Part shown: piece after piece, positions 45,984-56,914 of the stretch
Numbering within the stretch: the first letter of the stretch is position 1
How the letters are laid out: each line of letters starts with the position of its first letter
NCBI GenBank assembly: GCA_030765045.1
Contig: CM060962.1
Location: 146,368,525-146,432,524, forward strand
From: Tenodera sinensis
Lineage: Eukaryota > Arthropoda > Insecta > Mantodea > Mantidae
DNA length: 64,000 bases
Reading direction: 5' to 3'
Program-made: the position numbers and the translations under genes
Notes under the pieces: generated by a model
Database searches by the model: none
What the model was told of the DNA's origin: nothing
The model's input: only the letters and a program-made list of their open reading frames with translations

Positions 45984-46520
45984 TTGGTGCAAAAAGACAT
46001 GATTATGGTAGTGAAAGAAGCTTACAGGTTTTCTAAGCATCATGCTAACTTCAGTTTCATTACGCGGTCTCTCCATAGTACATGTAGTAACTTTACATCA
46101 AATGCAACTGATTTAACTAATGTGTGCTGTGACATTACAAATGAGTCTTCCATGACTGGATTTTGTAATGAATGTCAAACAACTGAAGCTCTTCTTTCTG
46201 CTGATGAGGAAATTTTGGCGTGGAAACAATGGAAAGACTACCAGAGCTACCCGAAGTTTCTAGATATTGAAAGTACAGTTGGGGATGCTATCAGGAGCTA
46301 GCTTCCTAATTTAAAACTCACTGTTTTATGAAAAAGGTTCAATCTAGGATTTTTTAATTTAAGAAGAACTCAAATGCTGTTAAAGCAGCGGTCCAAGTTG
46401 ATTATGCAGAAAATTCTTATTTCAAAACAAGGTGAAAATGGAGCCGCTCACTGGGACCATGACCAGATACGTTTGTTCACTTGCTGTGTATGGTTGGAGG
46501 AAAATAGTATTCATTCATAT
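45984..46520 (+). pseudogene. Second relic of the unassigned DDE transposase family
   Basis: The forward ORF 45984-46301 has CNECQTTEALLSADEEILAW and WKDYQSYPKFLDIE, the cysteine-pair and W-x-QW region. It is followed in a second frame by KNSNAVKAAVQVDYAENSYF and in a third by GENGAAHWDHDQIRLFTCCV. VQVDYAEN aligns with VIQIDFFEN of the 29-31 kb pseudogene and supplies the putative first catalytic Asp. The segment after it (usually AHWxxxQIxLF) is better preserved here. The SDGA and HGKG blocks are missing. Confidence 0.65.
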
Positions 46521-47360
46521 TTTGTGGTTCGGTAGACGCTCATGTAATTTTATACGAAGAAGACTTGTATACGAACGCAGAAGATTTAAGATGAAGAAGA
46601 GAAAGGCGTAAAGGTTTAATTTTGCAAGTGGTAGAGATGACGGGAGAGTACCGTGAGTAAAAAGTGAAATATTCTGGGAAGTACGTAATTAATTGGTCTT
46701 CCGCCGATATAGCTTCGTATAGTTTTCTAAGTTTAGCTGAACATGACATAATAAGTAGAGTAGCTTTAAAGCTAAATAATATGTACGAATATAGAATTAT
46801 TAAATTTTGTTTCGTCGAGGGTGTAATGTCGCATAGTTTTTCGGTAATCACATTTCGTCTAGACATGAAACGCCTGTAAAATAAATATCCCCGATTTCTT
46901 GAGATTTTTTTTTCTTAGGAAACAAGTAAAAAGATTTTATTTCTGGAACAGAAATACTAATATTGATGTAGTGCATAGTAAAGACATAAATAAAGCAAAT
47001 TGTTCGGCTAGGAAGGACTAGTTAAATTTCATAGACTATTCTTTGAGGAATAATAAGAAAAACATTTATACTTGACCGATATGTAATTTGAATGCACAAA
47101 TCATTTCACTGTTAAATCATATATAGGTTTTTCTGTGTAAGAAAGATTTGTGTAAATTTCGTTACAACAATCCGCAAGGATAGTTTTTGTGAAACACACA
47201 CAAAATGGCTTCCACTATCCCATGCACGCGTTCACACCTACGAGTGAAAGTCCAAAGTAAGGTCAGGGCTTGAAAACCGGTTCTGCCTCGGGCGGACGCG
47301 TGTGTGTATGTGTTGAGTTTATCACGGGTTGCAAACGACGTTACGTTGAGAGCTGCTTTA
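46521..47360. other. Non-coding interval
   Basis: Open reading frames at 46540-46880 overlap on both strands and have no motif. No repeat partners seen. Confidence 0.35.
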
Positions 47361-47368
47361 CTGTAGTC

Positions 47369-47542
47369 CAGGCCTGTCAAACATCACTCCCAGGGTGTGA
47401 AGAGAGGAGTCCACCCCTCCTTAACTGCAGTAGCACGCGCTAGTAAAACCGGTTTTCGCTTTGTTTTTCTCGTTCTCCGATTTGAAGGGAGGGAAAATAG
47501 GGGAATATTTTCACACTTGGCGAGTGCTGTTTGACATGCCTG
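47369..47542. mobile_element. hAT MITE (CAGGCNTGTCAAAC), copy 2
   Basis: Termini CAGGCCTGTCAAAC and GTTTGACATGCCTG, flanked by a perfect 8-bp duplication CTGTAGTC (47361-47368, 47543-47550). Internal sequence nearly identical to 31426-31609, with a short deletion. Confidence 0.9.
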
Positions 47543-47705
47543 CTGTAGTCGTTTGCACTGTGTTGACAGTAGAGGAAGTAGGGATTCCTGGGACCGAATC
47601 CTGGTTATCAACTACTGTAAGTAACAAGGGAAGGTGTGGTTTCCTTTCCGAGCAGTCTTAACAACTGAGCAAGTAGTGTTCACTGTCAACATTACTGACC
47701 TTCCG

Positions 47706-47728
47706 CTTTACACGCACACGCGCGCGCG

Positions 47729-47777
<49 letters not shown>
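47706..47777. repeat. (CG)n/(CA)n microsatellite
   Basis: CACACGCGCGCGCG passing into a pure CA run. Confidence 0.9.
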
Positions 47778-47779
<2 letters not shown>

Positions 47780-48074
47780 CCATGACTTTTTCGTATATGG
47801 CTCACAACGGGGTGGTGTGAGTCAAAACACGGATTAACACGTGCCCGTACTTCCAATTATGAAAATGACTGGCACGAATAAGATTTGTTAAAAAAAAAAG
47901 CAAATAAACGAAGAAAATAAGAAATCTTTAAAAGAAAAGAAGAACATTCTAGAAGGTCTAGAAATTCAAGAACATCAAAATCATCTGAAACTGAAGGATC
48001 ACAATAACAGAACCCAGGGACCACAGCAAAAGACGAGGAGAAAAAAAAAAAAAAACTCCCGTGACTTGAATACA

Positions 48075-48412
48075 TGAAAAATGATTGAGCCATGAAAAAA
48101 TGATTGAGCGCATTAGGAGAGCAGAACATTTTTAAGGTCCACGTCGTGTGGCAGTGAGTGCAGTTTACACAAGTCGATATTTCAACATGCAGCTGAGTTT
48201 ATTTATAGTCTTTGATCCTTATGTTATCGTCTATCGGGCGTTTAAGAAACAGCCTATTTGAATGCCCGATAACATATGGATCAGAGTCTATAAATAAACT
48301 CCGCTGCATGTTGAAATATTGACTTGTGTAAACCGCACTACCACACGACGTGAAACTTAAAAATATTCTGCTCTCCTAATGCGCTCAATCATTTTTCCAT
48401 GGCTGTACCAAG
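48075..48412. mobile_element. Tc1-type palindromic MITE
   Basis: The left arm (48088-48240) and right arm (48262-48405) are near-perfect inverted copies, from AAAAATGATTGAGCGCATTA inward to TATGTTATCG / CGATAACATA around a centre at about 48250. The outer end (ACAGCCATGGAAAAA on the reversed right side) is typical of Tc1-type termini. A half copy lies at 39372-39520. The left outer end carries an extra duplication of the ATGAAAAAATGATTGAGC word. Confidence 0.85.
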
Positions 48413-48531
48413 ATAAAACTTTTACAAGTCAGGATTTGCAATCTGTATGTTTTGTAGCAAACTAGTAGTTACATTCAACAACATTGCAGCATCGGAGAAG
48501 CGGTAGAGTAGTACAAATTACGTAAAAGAAA

Positions 48532-49050
48532 ATGAGTAGAGGTATAGAACAAGAAATGGATCTTACGGAGAACACAGATAATCAGGATAGGGCTCAACAG
48601 GGTAATATTAGTCAGGAACATCTGAACATAATTACTTTGTTGAGACAGATGAAACTGGGGGTAACTATAGAACAGAAAAGAATAGCTATGGGTATTATTG
48701 AAATGCAGGATAATTAGCTAGGAAGATCACTGAAAAACAAAACAAATTGGTCAGTGATCAATAAGAAATGTCTGTAAAGCAGCACAATACAGCGGATAAA
48801 TTAGCTAAGGATATTAGTGAAAAGCAGGACTAAATATATAGGGAAATATCTAGAAAACAAGATCAGCTTGCTACTGAAATAAATAATAGACAAAGCCAGT
48901 TAGCAGCTGATATATATATTTCAAACTAGAAGAAATAAGATACGAGCAAATTAAACTTCAGACGGAAACAATGAGTGAAATTGAAGATATGTTTAAAAAT
49001 GAAATTAGTGAAAATAATGTACCAAATAAACATACAGTCAAAACCGGTTA
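48532..49050 (+). pseudogene. Gag-like coiled-coil relic
   Basis: The forward frame opens MSRGIEQEMDLTENTDNQDR and LNIITLLRQMKLGVTIEQKR, and after the stop at 48716 continues with ITEKQNKLVSDQ, ISRKQDQLATEINNRQSQLA and KLQTETMSEIEDMFKNEI. The repeating EKQ/RKQ heptad-like pattern and the length suggest the coiled-coil part of a gypsy-type gag. No capsid finger, polymerase or LTR is visible. It is broken by several stops and one shift. Confidence 0.4.
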
Positions 49051-49109
49051 TAGCGACATTGCTTTTAACGACGTATTGGCTATAATGGCGAAATCTAACT
49101 GTTCCGTCT

Positions 49110-49935
49110 AAACCCTATGTGAATACTATATTTAAAAATGTGATGTGTTGCACTCACGTGACTTTATCTACTCTTGTACTAACCATTCTTACAAATTCTT
49201 ATTCTTCTATCTTCTTCGTGTTAGTTGAGATAAACATTTGCAGAAATTATCTTGTTCCTTGTTTTCTTGCACATGCAACGGGAATATGAGAATACAGTAG
49301 GCTTCGAGCGACAGTCAAATGTTTTAACGCTTTTAGATTCCGTTCTCTTTGCAGTATTAACATATAAAAACGAATAGCGACGTTCCATTTGACACAAGTA
49401 TAAGTTCTCCAAAACTTACAGAAATAACGAGGAATATCTCCGAAATTGTTGAATCTAAAAAAGATTTAACTAGGCATAAATTGTGTTTTAGCAAGATCTA
49501 CTTTTTAGTAATATGTTGTCTATCGTAAGAGACAACCAGTTATGCAAGTCATCCAGAGCAAATAGGATTTCATGGGCTATAGCCAGAAAATTCAAGATAT
49601 ACATTTCATTTGTCATAAAAATATCTCAAACATGGCATTTTAATCAAAATCGTTAGCCATTTTCAAGAAAATCAAAATTTTCCATGTAAAGTGTAATTTA
49701 GGGTGGAGCAGATTTCTTCGAAATCTTCGTGTCGCGTCCTTGAAGGACATTAAACTTAAATACGGACTTTTGGTTTTTAAGTTATGCTGTCCACAGGCAC
49801 ACACACAGATGGATTTTTTTTAATTTTTTTTATTTATTTATTTTTTTTTTTTTTTTAATTCAGGCGGCCTCAAAACATATTTCCGGTGAAATCTCGACAT
49901 CGAATTTTTGGGTGGAATACAATACTTCCTCTACT
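49110..49935 (+). repeat. Dispersed repeat family E, longest continuous copy
   Basis: From GTGATGTGTTGCACTCACGT through GAATATCTCCGAAAT, GGCTATAGCCAGAAAATTCA, AATCAAAATCGTTAGCC and a T-rich stretch (49805-49858) to GAATTTTTGGGTGGAATAC. Parts match 27290-27735 (inverted), 28085-28283 with 31611-31895, 56915-57290 and 57860-58600. No ORF of note; family not recognised. Confidence 0.7.
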
Positions 49936-50239
49936 TTACTATACGTAGTAGAGAAATTAAAAATAGATTAGTACGACATCGCATATAGCGACTTATATAC
50001 AATGATGTACTTTAATTACCTTTTCGGAGAAATATATCGGCTATAATGAGCAACGTTCATTTTGTTTGTTACATATAGCAATGTACAGAGGTATTTTTAG
50101 ACGTGGCGAATGACCTTGCTAGGATATGCACGAACGACCTTGACGTTGGCGGGAGGGGGGGGGGTAACGTCTCTGTTTCTTTCCTGGAAATAAACAAGAC
50201 ACTGTTGATCATTCAAGCGGCACTGTTGCTCTTGTCGGC

Positions 50240-50640
50240 CAATGATCCCAGGGACCCGCTCGCTTTGACCGGTGTTTACCAGATTCCATGTTCCTGCGGT
50301 GTAGTGTGAATAGGTACTTGAACACTTGACTCACAGAACACAAGAGATACTCCCGGCTAGGACAGACAAGTCAGTGGTCGCTGAACGTGCAATATGGGCC
50401 GAGGGAGAACACATAATTCAGTATAAGGAGACTAGTGTTCTTTCATCTATGCCTTACTACCACGCCAGACTACAACGTGAAGCCATAGATATTTACAAAC
50501 ACCCCAATAATTTTAACAGGAAAGGAAGAAGCTCTAAAACAACAAAACCTGGCATCCGATACTTGAACATAAAAATGAAGCACCAGCATTCCAGCATTCG
50601 AGAACAGGTCGTACAGGTTCTCCTGTACGGTATGTTTATC
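50240..50640 (+). pseudogene. Penelope-like element, GIY-YIG endonuclease end
   Basis: The forward frame at 50255 reads DPLALTGVYQIPCSCGVV, the GVYxIPCxCGKxYIG start of the Penelope-type GIY-YIG domain. The YIG part falls on a stop and shift near 50307. The next frame reads EHLTHRTQEILPARTDKSVV, AERAIWAEGEHIIQY, and YYHARLQREAIDIYKHPNNF, the usual REAIEIYKHPNNFNR block with its catalytic Glu. The reverse transcriptase upstream is not visible, so this is a truncated copy. Confidence 0.8.
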
Positions 50641-50740
50641 TGCACAGCACCTAGCCGCTTATTGCGACTTTATCTGTGTAGTATAGAAGGTGTTCCAAAT
50701 GTTTTCAAGCTTTTGTCTGTAGGCAATGGTTTCTTCCTGC

Positions 50741-51320
50741 ATACCTAAGTTTGGATCTCTCCACGCATGTCACCACTCTCCATAAACATCCAGCAGACCA
50801 CGGCCTTTAATACAAGGACATCACTTCATTGATTACCAACCCTCCCATATATGTTGCACCCTCAATAGCTCAGATCTCCAGCGAACTAAGGGCAACATCT
50901 CAAGCAGTGCAACAGGCTCGCAACAGGCGACAAACCCAACAATAAACTAATAAATAAAGAAAATACACCTTAACTTCCTTCCCTACCTCCACCCTTAAAC
51001 CCCACGGTCGTGGCCAGGGCCTTGGAACTTACCTCTCCCGCTCCCGCGTACTGCGCGGCAACTGTCAACCTACCTTTTACTAACGGAAGTACTAACAGCG
51101 GTACTCCAACATCCTCTCCCTAGAGTCCTTCCAACTTCTTACCTATGAACCCATAAAAAATAAAAAATAAACGATTCTGTTGTAACTGAACCTTCGCCGA
51201 GAAGACTCAGATCACGCCACCGATGATGTCTACCGCAGACGTGGACGAAACGTCTGGACCTCTAAACTCCAGCAGACCACGGCCTTTAAGCCAGGAAGAA
51301 ATCTCTAGCTTTAATTCTAA
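50741..51320 (+). repeat. Penelope 3' region with internal direct repeat
   Basis: CCAGCAGACCACGGCCTTTA occurs at 50791 and again at 51269. This fits the terminal-repeat (pLTR) organisation of Penelope-like elements. The hammerhead-like motif lies just upstream of the second copy. Confidence 0.55.
51214..51259 (+). ncRNA. Hammerhead-ribozyme-like motif of the Penelope element
   Basis: The core-like CCGATGA (51220-51226; consensus CUGANGA, so U4 is C) is followed by a 6-bp stem GTCTAC/GTGGAC with a 7-base loop, then GAAA (51247-51250), then CGTC with TGG able to pair to CCA before the core. Penelope-like elements are known to carry minimal type I hammerheads. The U4 change and one extra base before the stem suggest an inactive or divergent copy. 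Confidence 0.45.
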
Positions 51321-52144
51321 CTTTGGCCGTGAAAGCTCCCGACTACTCATGTTCTATGAATTGATGACCAATCCACTGTGAGAATATAAATAATTTAATT
51401 CAATTTTAGCTGCATCTCGTCGTAATTTTATGGTTTTCGTTTGCATTTAAATGCACTTATTTTAATATATGAATATTCATCACGACGACGCACTAACATA
51501 ACTAATATTGGAGACAGTGATGCTCAAATTTTCTTTGAAGATACATCCCAAAGAGATTAAATGGAAACATAAAACATCATATTTCAATGCTACGAGTAAA
51601 TTACAGATAGAATAGATACGTATTACACTGCCGCACAGAACGAGGCCATTACACATGCTAATGCATTTGATCTGTTTTTAATTGTTTTACTTTTTGCATT
51701 ACTTATTCGTTAAGTAGTGAAAATATATAAGCTGGGTCTCCATAGGCTCCCAATGTACGTTCTGAAGCTCTCGTTATGTTACCGCAGCTAAAGTCTAAAC
51801 CAAAACGGGGCGCTTTAAAATAAGTGAAGGTAAATACGTACATGTGTGTTGTTGCAAAGGAGGTTATAGGAACCAGTAATAGTGAATTAAGTGTTGTTAC
51901 CATTTCATGCTTTGTATGGCCATATTCAAGCATAGACGTCACATACTGTTGAAATAAAGGAATATATCGATTTATGATACACTAATGACCATGTGCACCA
52001 ATCCCGGTTTAGTGAATACCGCGGTAAAGTCGTATTTCTGTTGCACCAAGCCCGGTTTCGACTTTACCGGCGTTTAACCGTGGTAAAATATTTACCACTC
52101 ACTGGGGACCGGTTTTCAATGAAAACCTCGCTAAAGAATCCAAC

Positions 52145-52890
52145 ATGGAGTTTAACAATTATATGTTGTACCTTCAGTATCTCCATCGTTTTGAAGGCAA
52201 AGAAGAGAGAATATTAGGAGACAGGAGGGATCTGCTTGTAGAACTGAATGACGTTTCGTTTCGAACAAGATTCCGTTTGAAAAAAGAAACGGCAACTTCA
52301 ATTTTAGATGAAATTGGGCAACAACTCGAGTTTCCTACAGAAAGGAACCATCCAATATCTCCTAGAAATCGCCTTCTTGCAGCACTGCGATTTTATGCGA
52401 CTGGAACATTTCGAGGACCGCCTCCGTAGCGCAGTTGGTAGCGCGCTTACCTCTGGCGCGGAAGACCCGGGTTCGATCCCCGGTACCAGCATGGGAATTT
52501 TTCCCCCTCAGGGAGGTCTGGCACGGGGTGCACTCAACCTAGTTAGGTCCCAGGGGGACCAACTGAGGATTTACTTGATGGAGAAGTAGCGGCCCCAGTT
52601 CGTGAAGACCGCATAACTGGCCGGGAGGGCTCGGGGCGCTGAGCACGTCCCACTCTCCAGTACTGCACCCCACCAATGGCGACTGTAGTGGGCAGGGGTG
52701 GGGGACGCAGTGGCTGGGCGGTAGGCGTTGGCCCTTCATGGGCTGTTGCGCCGGGGTTTAGTTTTAGTTTAGTTTTGGAACATTTCAGGGAGTAATAGGT
52801 GACATGAGTGACAGACAGAACCACGGCATGTCTCATAATACACAGAGTTTCAGATGCCATTGCCTCGTTATCACCTCGTTACATAAAACT
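52145..52890 (+). pseudogene. Harbinger transposase, N-terminal part, SINE-interrupted
   Basis: The ATG at 52145 opens MEFNNYMLYLQYLHRFEGKE, then FRTRFRLKKETATSILDEI and PISPRNRLLAALRFYATGTF, the HARBI1-type N-terminal helices ending in the LRFYATGxFQ block. A SINE follows at 52413-52775. After the duplicated target the frame resumes with GVIGDMSDRQ and, one shift later, IIHRVSDAIASLSPRYIKL. The DDE residues downstream have been lost by the internal deletion. Apart from the SINE it is only lightly damaged. Confidence 0.85.
52413..52775 (+). mobile_element. tRNA-headed SINE with TTTAG tail
   Basis: Flanked by perfect 11-bp duplications TGGAACATTTC (52402-52412, 52776-52786). The head has an A box (GTAGCGCAGTTGGTAGCGCG) and B box (GGTTCGATCCC) with a good T arm (CCGGG/CCCGG). 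A GC-rich body of about 270 bases ends in a GTTTAGTTTTAGTTTAGTTTT tail. This is the best-preserved SINE of the window and interrupts the Harbinger transposase. Confidence 0.9.
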
Positions 52891-52964
52891 GCATAACCCG
52901 CAACATGATCATCGCAAGCACCCTTTTATCCAAATCCTTCCCGTTTTGGTAATGCTTCAGATCC

Positions 52965-53365
52965 ACCCTCCAGTCTTGTATATTTCTACCTTCTCGCTGG
53001 CTGAAGCTCTCCTAGCCTTTCTTTTCAAATTTTGGTATACAGTTTTTAAGTTTGTATGTGTCCTTTCTGTGGTACCTGCTCATTAAACAAATAATAAGAC
53101 GAATGGATACAGTAGAATGATAATAAAACAATACAAATTAAACTGTTGCATGCATTAACTTATCAGGCACACAGCTACGCTCGTGATTGATTTTTTTCCA
53201 AGCATTCTCTTTGTCTTTAATGGTAGCACTATCCGTCTTTTTATTCTCTATCATGGACTTGTATTTATCCACTAAATTCAATAAAACTGAATTCTCGCGA
53301 GCGCTAAAATTCGGCGCTCTAGAACGTCTTGAGGGCTTATCGTCTATTTTCTTATTCTGGTCCAT
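52965..53365 (-). pseudogene. Harbinger Myb/SANT-like protein
   Basis: The minus-strand ORF from 53365 reads APNFSARENSVLLNLVDKYK and ENKKTDSATIKDKENAWKKI, a Myb/SANT-like helix bundle with its tryptophan. About 60 bases after the frame ends it resumes with THTNLKTVYQNLKRKARRAS and EKVEIYKTGG, the usual continuation of this family. A GT...AG pair (GTTAAT at about 53160; CAG near 53054) could remove the gap as an intron and keep the frame. Harbinger elements use this second protein for DNA binding and nuclear import. The 3' end is truncated. Confidence 0.75.
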
Positions 53366-53675
53366 CGCGCAAATGAAATGCCGTAAAGCTTAGTTTATGG
53401 ATACCACTCACAAACAAACATAACAAACAAGTGAATGTCGAAATTAATCACTGCCTTCTGAATTCTACCGGAATTGATTCGGAGGAGAAAAATAGCGAGA
53501 AAACCAGGCGCTACGAAACCGCGGTATTCAAACCGAGGATTAGCAATGGTGCACCACGGTAATAGTTTAACTACTGTATCGTAACAGCTCATATTTACCG
53601 AGATTGATGCACTCGGCCATAAGTTTGGATATTCTGGATTCCCTGATACTTGATGTCTGTTTTAGTTTGTGCCTG

Positions 53676-53864
53676 GAAAAAAATTAACGACGCTGTCAAT
53701 TGCCAGGATCGTATCAGCTCCGCCTGTGTGTCGGAATTTCGTCCCGCAAGAGTTCTTTAACGTGCCAGTAAATCTACTTACATGGGGCTCTGTCGCTTTT
53801 TAAACATCCTTAAAACCATCGGTCTATGCCGGGTATGAAGCTGCGACCTTGAGAATATTAGGCC
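53676..53864 (-). mobile_element. SINE family G, partial copy
   Basis: AACGACGCTGTCAATTGCCA through CCATCGGTCTATGCCGGGTA to the start of a damaged tRNA head (GCGACCTTGAGAATATTAGG). It lies just outside the Harbinger element. Confidence 0.75.
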
Positions 53865-56360
53865 AATCTTTGTGTGTGGTGGCGTTTAGCAATCTAATTC
53901 ATTAAAATGTCTTTTTGCCCCCTTCTTCTGAAGTTAGATTTAAATTAAAATTTCTTCTGCATCTTTATAATTGTATATATTACCTACGTGACCATAACCT
54001 TTCTAGCTGGAACATGGAAAGTATTTAATATTATTCATGGTATTACGTTGGTCATGAATATAAACATGCAATGAAATGCAAAATGTTCACTTTTAAAAAA
54101 AGTGATCAACAATGTTCAAAACACTACACGAATGGCACTAGAGCAGCAGGCTCAGAATGAACAATTGAAGAAAATGAGTCATAAACAGTGCATTTAACAC
54201 TGGTGAGATAGAACTTTTAATTAGACTGAGGGAAAACCTCACACCATTCACTTTTTCAGCAAGCATGTGTGTTATTGTAACACTGACGTGACATTTCAGT
54301 GACGAGGACCATCACGCATCCGTTGTTTCGATGGTCGGATCTAGAGAAGTGTAGATTTGGGTTACGATGACGCATTTCCTGCACTAGACCAGGGTCGGCA
54401 ACCTTCCTGACATCGTCCACTGACTATCTTGCTACTGCTTTCGGTCGCCGATGTAAAATGATTATATCGTATTGAATGTACATTTTGAATAGTTATTATG
54501 GGCATTAGTGAAGTAACGGTGTTTTTCTGGAGGCTTATGAAATGATCTTCAGTTATCCAATGAGCGGCTTATAAGTAGACTTGGCACATGTTTTTGAAAT
54601 TATATCGACAATTCTATGAAAGTACATCAAAATTAATAAGGCAAATGTGTGAAAGTTCACTGTAGGCTTTTGTCCGAACAAAAATGCATGAAATGGAAAA
54701 TCAGCACAAAATTGAGCTTTGTTCGTCTGTATGCATGAAATGTCTCACACCCCTGCACGTAAAGAGATACGATTTTACATTTAAGAACTGTTTACATTCA
54801 AAATAATATTTTGTACACATTTCAAGTGCGGTCGAAACTGTCATAATAAATTAAGGCTAGCGTATACAGAGAGCCACTAATCATTTGCACCTTTTAGACA
54901 AACCACTCTCTGTATTCACAGGCAAGAACATTTCTAGGTAAGAGTTAAACATGCTGACGATACTTTTCCAATTTGTTTAAATCAGTACAAAATTAAGGAT
55001 AGGATATATGAAGAACCTTAAAATATGTAGCTTTTCTAATATACGTTCCCAAAACATCCATAGTAATCAGCATGCTAAGATTAGTTCTGCCACAAAACGA
55101 ATGGATCCGAAGTTTAACCATCTTAATCAACGCATGTTTCGTTCACCACCAGACTACCTGTCCTGAACGTTCATTCAGTTGCATTACGTTTTTCATCGTA
55201 GGACGGAATTAATATCTATTTTCTAATGAGCAGTTGCCTTTGAGGGCCACTGTTCATTATTAGTTTAATAATTATATATTTGCAATATAATTTCATCCAA
55301 GAAATTTTAGATGTGTTCTGGAACAGCGTGAAATTTCCCACGGGTACTTGAAATGAGAGTTACAGAACGCTCACGCCATTTTTTATTATATCCGCTCAAT
55401 TTTTCACATAACAATTGATTGTCAGCCCTCTTTATCTCTACGGACCTGTCGGGCATTCAGTGTGAAAAAGTATGACATTTGTAACTCCTTAAACTGTAGG
55501 TTATGCTTGGGTTTCATTAATTTGTTTCAGTGGAACACACATCTTCACCCCCTCGTACTTGCAAGCCCTGTGGAGGATAGGGATAGGAACTCTGGACGGG
55601 TATATAGAGAAGCAAGAACCTGACCACTCGATTGCAGTGGCAGTGTGCAAGTTTTGTTTTCACATTAACACAAGAATTGGATCCGTAGCTTTACTCACGC
55701 AGAACTGCGTCGAGCTAGTTACGATTTTGCATTTCTTATAGACAGTTTACGACAGCTGGGTAACAACCTGAAGAGCTAAGCAACTCAATATGATCAAGAT
55801 AGCTATCCCTGAAATGTACGAGTAGTTCATTAATATTTTATTTGAGATGTTGCACATATTAATTTTCTGGGAATCTCCAGAAGTGTTTGGCTTTTTGTAC
55901 TTATTCGACTTCAGAAGCATTGTCTTTTCCCTGTATACATTAAAAACTATTCCATTTTGTGGTAGTTAAGTGTGAGCCTTATATTTAGCTATGGAATGAG
56001 AACTGTTTTCCTGGCATTCATGGTTTCGGAATTTTAGATCTAAAGTCTAAAGCATATTTTGGTGTTGGCCGAATTATACATCTAGAGAGTGTCCTATTTA
56101 TTCTTCATTCGTAACAATAGACCGTGTAGTTATGGACCGAAGTACGTCATAGAATTAAATCCGGCAATTATGTTAGTTGTACACTTTGTCCTTACACACC
56201 TAGCGTTTATTCGTAATTGCCAACCCAGTGTAATGCAAAGATTTCTGGGAATTTCTCTACGGCTAGGCTGTATTGTCTCCGTAATACCAGTTTAAAGGCT
56301 GGAAAGAGCACTGATATTTTAGGCACGAACTTACATGTTACTTGTTCGTTCTCAATTCTG
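53865..56360. other. Long non-coding interval
   Basis: AT-rich with no supportable gene. CAGGGTCGGCAACC at 54391-54404 looks like a hAT-type terminus, but I could not find its partner. Confidence 0.35.
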
Positions 56361-56361
56361 G

Positions 56362-56427
56362 AGGGGCTCTAATGACCTAGCTGTCGACGGGCCCTTAAAC
56401 CCTAATCACTCACTCACTCACTCAATT
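56362..56427 (+). repeat. 3' end of a dispersed retroelement, copy 2
   Basis: Matches 13934-13985 and ends in repeated CACT units (56407-56424). Confidence 0.55.
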
Positions 56428-56914
56428 CTGGAATTTTTCTGAAACGCGTTTGATTGCCCAATCACAGCCCTTACTGCAGTGAACTAAAGATCTGAAACCA
56501 CCATTCTCTCCTTAATTTACCTAATTCCAGCGTCTTTTAATGCGCAATTAGTAACCGGGACCTTAACGAAGAAAATGATTCTCAACTGTTTTATTCACAA
56601 ACGACAAAACCTGATACTTGAAGGTATTTTTAATCCGTCAATCGGAAGCGAAATCAAAAACCTTTGAATGTTATCTCTGGTTTCTTTTTTAAGTACCAAG
56701 CACAAGAGAGTACACGAGAAATTTCAAAAAGTATTGCAAATTTTAGTTGTATTAAACGTTGGCCAGGGGCATGTTACCTAATTTTGTTGACGGGCGGATG
56801 TGTTTCATTGTTGAGTCTGATCCTTTTTGTGGTCTCCTCGCTACAGACCTCTTCTTATATAATGCATATTTAAAAATAAATTATAATTTTAAATTATTCT
56901 TTTTCCGGAGCTCT

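Larger units (their letters stand above)
51986..53619 (+). mobile_element. Harbinger element with TAA target duplication
   Basis: TAA flanks both sides (51983-51985, 53620-53622). The termini TGACCATGTGCACCAATCCC and (reversed) TGGCCGAGTGCATCAATCTC are inverted repeats. Inside are the two convergent genes typical of Harbinger: transposase start (plus strand) and Myb/SANT protein (minus strand). The middle, including the transposase catalytic domain, is deleted. A 363-bp SINE later entered the transposase part. Confidence 0.85.

Noticed and set aside
54391..54404. CAGGGTCGGCAACC as the end of a hAT element
   Set aside because: No complementary end or 8-bp duplication found within several kilobases.
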